A DNA stretch of 64,000 nucleotides from Brachionus plicatilis (taxonomy: Eukaryota > Rotifera > Eurotatoria > Ploima > Brachionidae), in contig QEOQ01000204.1 of the NCBI GenBank assembly GCA_010279815.1, forward strand, positions 1,241,561-1,305,560, written 5' to 3'. This document shows, piece by piece, positions 58,197 to 64,000 of the stretch (within the stretch, counting starts at the first letter, position 1; every line of letters starts with the position of its first letter). The translations under genes and the position numbers were made by a program. Under the pieces are notes generated by a model, which worked only from the letters and a program-made list of their open reading frames with translations, made no database searches and was not told the DNA's origin.

Positions 58197-60192
58197 GTAT
58201 ACTATAGATTTTTTTTTCAATCTAATATTTGGTTTTAAGTGTGTTCGTGTAATGAATGCATGATTCCTTCGCTTTTTGCATGTGTTTGATGTAATACCTA
58301 GTAAGGTCATGTTAGCAATTAGTGTTTTAATTTAACTAGATATTATTAAGTTCTATATATTATTAACACAAAAAAGATTACTATTTTTAAACATTCAGCT
58401 GCTTTTAAGCTCATAAGCTTTATCCTGAATTAAATAAATTTTGTTAAAATGCTTAAAATTTTTTAAAAACAAATATCTTACAAAAAAATAACTTTTCAGT
58501 AAATTTTCGAACAAACAATATTAATTTCAGGTTATTGTTAGTTCTTAATCTGGAACAAAAAGATAATAATGCGTTTAAAAACTATATATTAAATTTTTTA
58601 ATTAAATACAAAGAACATATCGCTTGCTTACACTATTATTAAATTTAATTTTTAGCAATAAAAAAATTAAAATATGTTTTATTGATAACATCGTTCGGAA
58701 ATCGATTAAAACTTTTCTTGATAATAAACAAATTTGTTTTTTAAAATATCACAGAGATCAGTAATTTATTTATCTAAATATTTTGGAAAATGCTTTTAAC
58801 CGTTTTAACTAAATAAAGAGAAAATGACACGGATGTCTTTAGGGTATTAATTAAATTTAAACAAGTCTAATGACGAATTTCAGTATTTAGCTCTTAGTAA
58901 AAATTAAGTAGATTTCGAAGACATCAAAATTGCGGGTAATTAGCTCGAACCATCGAGGAATTTTTCTAAAACATTGAATATTGATCGAATATGACTATTG
59001 CTTAGCAAATATTTTTTAAGCCAGTTAGTATTCCCATATTTAATTTTAAAAAAAATTTAATTTGACTTATTAATAAAGAAAATTTTTTATTTGCTGGGAA
59101 AATGGGAAAATAATCTTAATAAATTTGCTTTTGGTTAGAAAAATGGGCACAAAGAAAAGAAAATTCTCAAGAATAATTTTTGTCATTTTCCATAGCACAA
59201 GACATTTATGCTAGCTTTTTTTATCAAAAATTAAGCCTTTAAAAATTTGCTAAATACAATCTAAATAACATTTGACACCAAAAATTAATTTTTCTTCTAA
59301 GGAAATTTTATATCTGCAAACAATTTGGAAGAAAGTAGAAATCACGTCGGTTTCCGAATCAAATTTCTCAGAATTCATCCCTCTAATCACTAAATGGATT
59401 AAAAATTCTCATTATAGTTATCAATGCTAGAGAATCGATGCAATCGTTTTTTAAACAAGATCCATGTTAACTTTATCTTTTATTATTTTACTAAAAATTG
59501 TTCAAATATTCGATTTTCTATGAACCTATTCAATTAAAAACTATTTTTAATAGTTTGCTTTCAAAATATGAGAATAAATGTTGGTGCTTAAGCTGCCAAA
59601 TAATCTCTTTAAGCATGATTTAGATTTTTAGAGAAAAAAAAAACTTGATTAAGTCAATTGGTTTTTTATCTCAAGGCATTTTAATATCTAGTTAAATAGA
59701 ATTAAGCAAAGTAATGCAGATATTTCGACATATTTTGTTTCAAAGAATCACAGTTTTTGTTTCGTAATAATCAACAGGAAATTTCATTCATGGTGATAAT
59801 AGATTAGGTTTCGTCTTTGATAATAAATCACGAACAATTTTTTTTAAAAATTAATTCCTATTAAACACAAATATTTAACTTCCTAAAATCAAATGCGCAT
59901 TTTAATTTAATAATTAAAGCTTTGCAAGTTTATTTTTTAAATAAAGCCTACCAAATCTCATTTTTATTTTTAAAGCTAAATATACAATAAATCACTTAGT
60001 TAAATACAATTTTGTTATTGTTTTAAAAGAATTTAGCCAATTTTTTATATCATATTTTTGACCAAAAACCGAAACCATTAAACAAAATATCTGGTTAGCA
60101 TGTATTTTTTATTAATTTTTTCAAAATTTAGTTATTTTAGCTAAAATTTAAAAATTCTTACAAAAACAAACTTATAATAATTAAATTTAAAA

Positions 60193-60220
60193 ATGGAATC
60201 AACCAGTTCTTCAAAAAAAG
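60193..60220 (+). CDS. Possible alternative first exon, 9 codons
   Basis: The ATG is in context ttaaaaATGGA. It encodes MESTSSSKK and ends AAAG|GTTTGT in phase 1, as for the three candidates upstream. Confidence 0.28.
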
Positions 60221-63200
60221 GTTTGTTTAAGTGTGGTTTCTTAATTAAATTTTATATGAATTCGCAGCTGAAGCGTCTTTTTTAAAAATAAATATCATTA
60301 ATTTAAATTTTAATTTAAATTTTTTTTACCATTCGATTGAAAATGTACCAAAGAGCTAATGATTACGTCTATCGATTCAAATCAAGTAATTATTAACATT
60401 CAACTGGTCATCTCTCTCAAAACATTTAATAATAAGAAAAATTTTTAATTTTCTAATCTGTAATTTTTTGGATAATTTTAAAGATTTTCGTAAAACTGAA
60501 GAGCAAACGCGTTAAAAAATTTTCAACATTTTAAATTTGTTAAATCAATGTGAAACTGTTAGCAATAATTATTAATAAAAATTTTAATCATTTAATAATT
60601 TGCCGTCAATTTGATTCAACTAAGTTTGAAATATTTTTTTTAATTTAAAACAAAGTATATTTTGGGAAATAATTAATTAGGATTAGTTAGACTAATTAAG
60701 TAATTTACAATTTTAAACTCAAATTTATTCTGCAATTATCTAATTTTTAATTTTCTTTATAATTATTTCGAAAAATATTAGGTTTATCGATCGAATTTAG
60801 GACAATACGACAAAGCAAATCTAATTTTATTTTATGATAAACAAGTATTTGGTTTTTAATCTACCTAAATTCATTTTCTTTAAATAAATTGGAATAATAT
60901 TATTTATTTTTATTTCGAAAAAATTATTCTTTTTATTTAATTTCAAATGACATATTCATTTTTTTAATTCAAATTATTGATTTTCTTTATTTTTTATAAA
61001 TTCTTTCACTATGGATTAAGAAATTTTGTTTTTAATCTATTTGAAATTAATTTATTAGTAAAATAGAAGTATCATGAAAAAATGCAGCTTTGTTTTCAAA
61101 TTTAATCAATCATTTCAAATTTTATGATAAAAAAAAAGATTAGGATTATACATTTTATGTAATTAAAATTCTTCTACATATATCATTTTGTTTTAATCTG
61201 CAGATTTTTTGCGCTGTTTTTATTTCCATTTGTTTTGTAAATTTATTTTTAATCATGATCTAAAGAAAGCATAACTTGATTTTTTATGGGATAAATTTTA
61301 TGACAAAAAATAAAAATTTTCATTGATAAATATTTTATTTTTGAATGACGCAAAATAAATTGAATTTTTTTTGCAGACAAAAAATATCTATGAATTTATT
61401 TGGCGCTAGTTTTGAGCAATTTAACAGAGAGAAGCATTTTTTTTCTTTTGTCTAAAAAACACCAAAATCTTTGTCGTGATTTTCAGTTTTTAAACTTAAA
61501 AAAACAATACATTTTTATTAATAAATAATGAATATTCTTTTAAGAAATTTTTTATTTAAAATACTACCTATTTCACCAAAGCATAAATTTAGCAGGCATT
61601 TTTCTTAGGCTAAGGAGATCTAACATTAGTTTTCTAGATTAGATAATTGATTGATTCTTAGAGGAAACGAAACGAATCTCATTAGAGCTTGGTGGAGCGC
61701 ACGAAAAATAGATCTTAGAGCAAAAAAAATTGCGAAAAAAAATCTTACTTTGCTAGAGCATTTAATTGAAGCTGGTCTTAACGTAATAGGATATTTCTTA
61801 AACTAGAAAAATATATTATTATTTTGTAAAAGAAGAGAATTTTTCTTGCATGAAATTTAGAAAGTTTTAATTTGTTTTTCAACAGAAGAAATAGAATAAA
61901 TAAGTTTCGTATGCAATTTATGGCAAACCATGCCAATCTCTTGATAACTTTTTATTTAGATTAAATAATTTCTTATTTCCTGGAGTAGGTTATTACTGTA
62001 GAATATATTTGCTACTTTAAAAATTTGAATGGAAAATTTTTCTATGATAATTAAAATATAATCTAATTTTATGATTCTAATTTTATTTAGAATATTACAA
62101 GTTATTTTTGGGGTATTTATTTTGAAAGCTCTCTTAAAAAAAAAGCATAAAAAAGATTTTTAAATGAAGAATAAACAAGCTTACACTTCATTAAAATTTA
62201 CTTCAACTTGAAAATTTAATAAACCCAATGTCTAAGAATTAAATATAATCAAATCAATTAAACTATTTCAGCGTGTATTTAATCTCTAACAGAATTTTTT
62301 GAGGACTGAGCTTAGTTAAAAATTATTTTCAAATGACGCTTTTTTTCCTCCAACTAGCAAAAATGAACTCGGTTCTAAAGTACTTTTAATTGATCTTTCA
62401 GACTGTTTAACTATCGAATAATAAAATTCAATTTGAATTTGATCGAAAATAAAACTCTTAGATAAAAATTGATATAAAATAGACTTTTGCGGAATCAAAT
62501 TGTATAATAATTAATCAAATAGCTTGGTATTTCGTTTAAGAAATATTTTATTTTATTTTATTTTATTATTATCGAAGTTAAGCGTTGAAATAGCTAAGGG
62601 CACTCGGAAAATATTTGGCGTTGGTTTTCTTTGAATGAAATTTATCCTTATGGTAACACATAATCCTTTTAGTTGAATGTTGGCACAAGCTTCCATCAAC
62701 TTAATTTATAAAGCTGCTAAAGGATAAATATTTTGAAAGGAAAAACAACATATGATAAGAATCCAATTATAAACATGCCAAAGATATATAGAATTCCTTG
62801 TAAAAAAATTTAGCAATGAAAAAATATAATTGTTTTTCATGAGCTTAGTTTTAATCTAATTTTTAGTGGCTTTCTATTTCATAATAAAAAAGCTCAAAAA
62901 AGCATTATTTCTGTTTTATTTTCAATGCAAATGCTTCTATAAAAAAATCTTGTATCATTTTAAGGCTAAAGCTTATTGATTTTTTTAAATAGTAAGATTA
63001 TATTTAGAAAAAATAACTAATTGATTTTTTTTTTAATTTTAGTAGTTATTTTTATTTGTTATTGGTGTCGAACCGATCTTTAATTACGTTAAATTTTGTT
63101 ATTATCATAATTTTTGAGAGTTTATGATACTAACCGAGAATTAAAAAAAAAAGATTTTAATTTTGATTTTAAAAAGCAGAAATTTTTGATTAAAATTATA

Positions 63201-64000
63201 AAAATAAATTTTATGGCCAATTAATAAAGATTTTGAGTATTGAAAGCGTTTTCTCTTATTAAAGTAAAATTAATGAAGCAATTTTTTTATTTAATTGCGC
63301 TATGTACACCATCAATCATAGGTTCTGCTTGAAGCTGTTTAATAAATTTGCTGAAAATTATTTATACAAAATCGATATAACTCTAGGATTATTATTAATG
63401 CTGGATCAAATTCACGAAACAGTTTACTAGTTGATTTAGCCTCTTATTTTGATGAATGATTTATTTCTATCCTTAATAATCTGTAATCTGATTTATGAAA
63501 ATACTGATGCTGATAGACTTTTAATGTTTAGCAAAAAGTAAATGTGCCAAGAGTATTAGTATTTCCTACTTCGTCTTTTAATTTTGATGTAATAAAAATT
63601 TTGGCATTATCAAAATTAATTTAGCCTTTCAAAAAATTATTTATCATATAACATAATTTTCGGTAAAAATTAAAGGCAGATATTTGAAATTGGATAGGTA
63701 TAATGTAAAAAATTGATAAGTTCTAGTGCAAAAATTGGCAAAAAGCATCTGTTTGTAAATTTTGGTTCAATTTAGCATTGAAATAGCTTATTTTTTAGAC
63801 TAAAGTAAACTATCTAATATTTACTCTACAGAAACGAAAAGCTGAGTTTTTAATATTTTTTAATTCCTCCAGCAAACATTAATTTAGTGATGACTAAATT
63901 CCTTTTTAGAAATTAAATGAAATAATGGATAATTTATAAATTTCACTTGATTTTTTTGATGCGTTTGTTCTTCAGTTGAAAAATTCGCCTTGTACAATAA
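60221..64000. other. AT-rich stretch to window end
   Basis: No gene, RNA gene or mobile element could be supported. Probably a long first intron if the alternative-first-exon model is correct. Confidence 0.45.

Noticed and set aside
61660..61806. 50-codon frame including ETNLIRAWWSARK
   Set aside because: No start, acceptor or donor consistent with the frame; most likely chance.

Overview
This window comes from a very AT-rich invertebrate animal genome. The genes recognised are metazoan: a PRRC2/BAT2 protein, an XMAP215/CKAP5 protein, a rhodopsin-like receptor and a TRIM-NHL protein. Introns have GT-AG ends, starts have A-rich contexts (aaaATG), and short interstitial TTAGGG-type repeats are present. 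A small lophotrochozoan such as a monogonont rotifer would fit, but species cannot be settled from sequence alone. Noncoding DNA is extremely AT-rich, while the exons of the two long conserved genes are much richer in GC.

Layout. 1-2657: AT-rich upstream DNA with a foldback repeat, a small broken coding relic, a CRE-like palindrome and a 269-base assembly gap. 2658-12004: complete two-exon PRRC2-like gene (+), with a 3.5 kb intron full of degraded inverted repeats. 12005-21310: a mobile-element graveyard holding several foldback elements, LINE fragments and a nearly whole 2.7 kb Tc1/mariner-like transposon. 21500-25420: two dead genes, a nucleotidyltransferase-like relic (+) and a TRIM-NHL-like pseudogene (-), separated by a GC-rich minisatellite. 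28320-28592: small Cys/Pro-repeat protein gene (-). 29524-31653: intronless receptor with seven membrane segments (-). 35519-47819: complete seven-exon CKAP5/XMAP215 gene (-), 2163 residues, with inverted-repeat elements in its introns. 48830-50080: two MITEs and a coding relic. 50080-64000: gene-poor AT-rich DNA with one good coding exon (55240-55533, +) and three or more short ATG exons, all ending in phase 1; they look like alternative first exons of a gene to the right of the window.

The most striking observation: a miniature inverted-repeat element at 20694-21087 carries a 69-bp copy of the TRIM-NHL gene about 2.8 kb away. The only difference between the copies is one base, which makes an in-frame TAG in the resident gene where the captured copy has TTG (Leu). 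The element therefore seems to preserve the sequence from before inactivation. Foldback structures recur throughout, several inside introns of the two conserved genes, where they would be transcribed into long hairpins.
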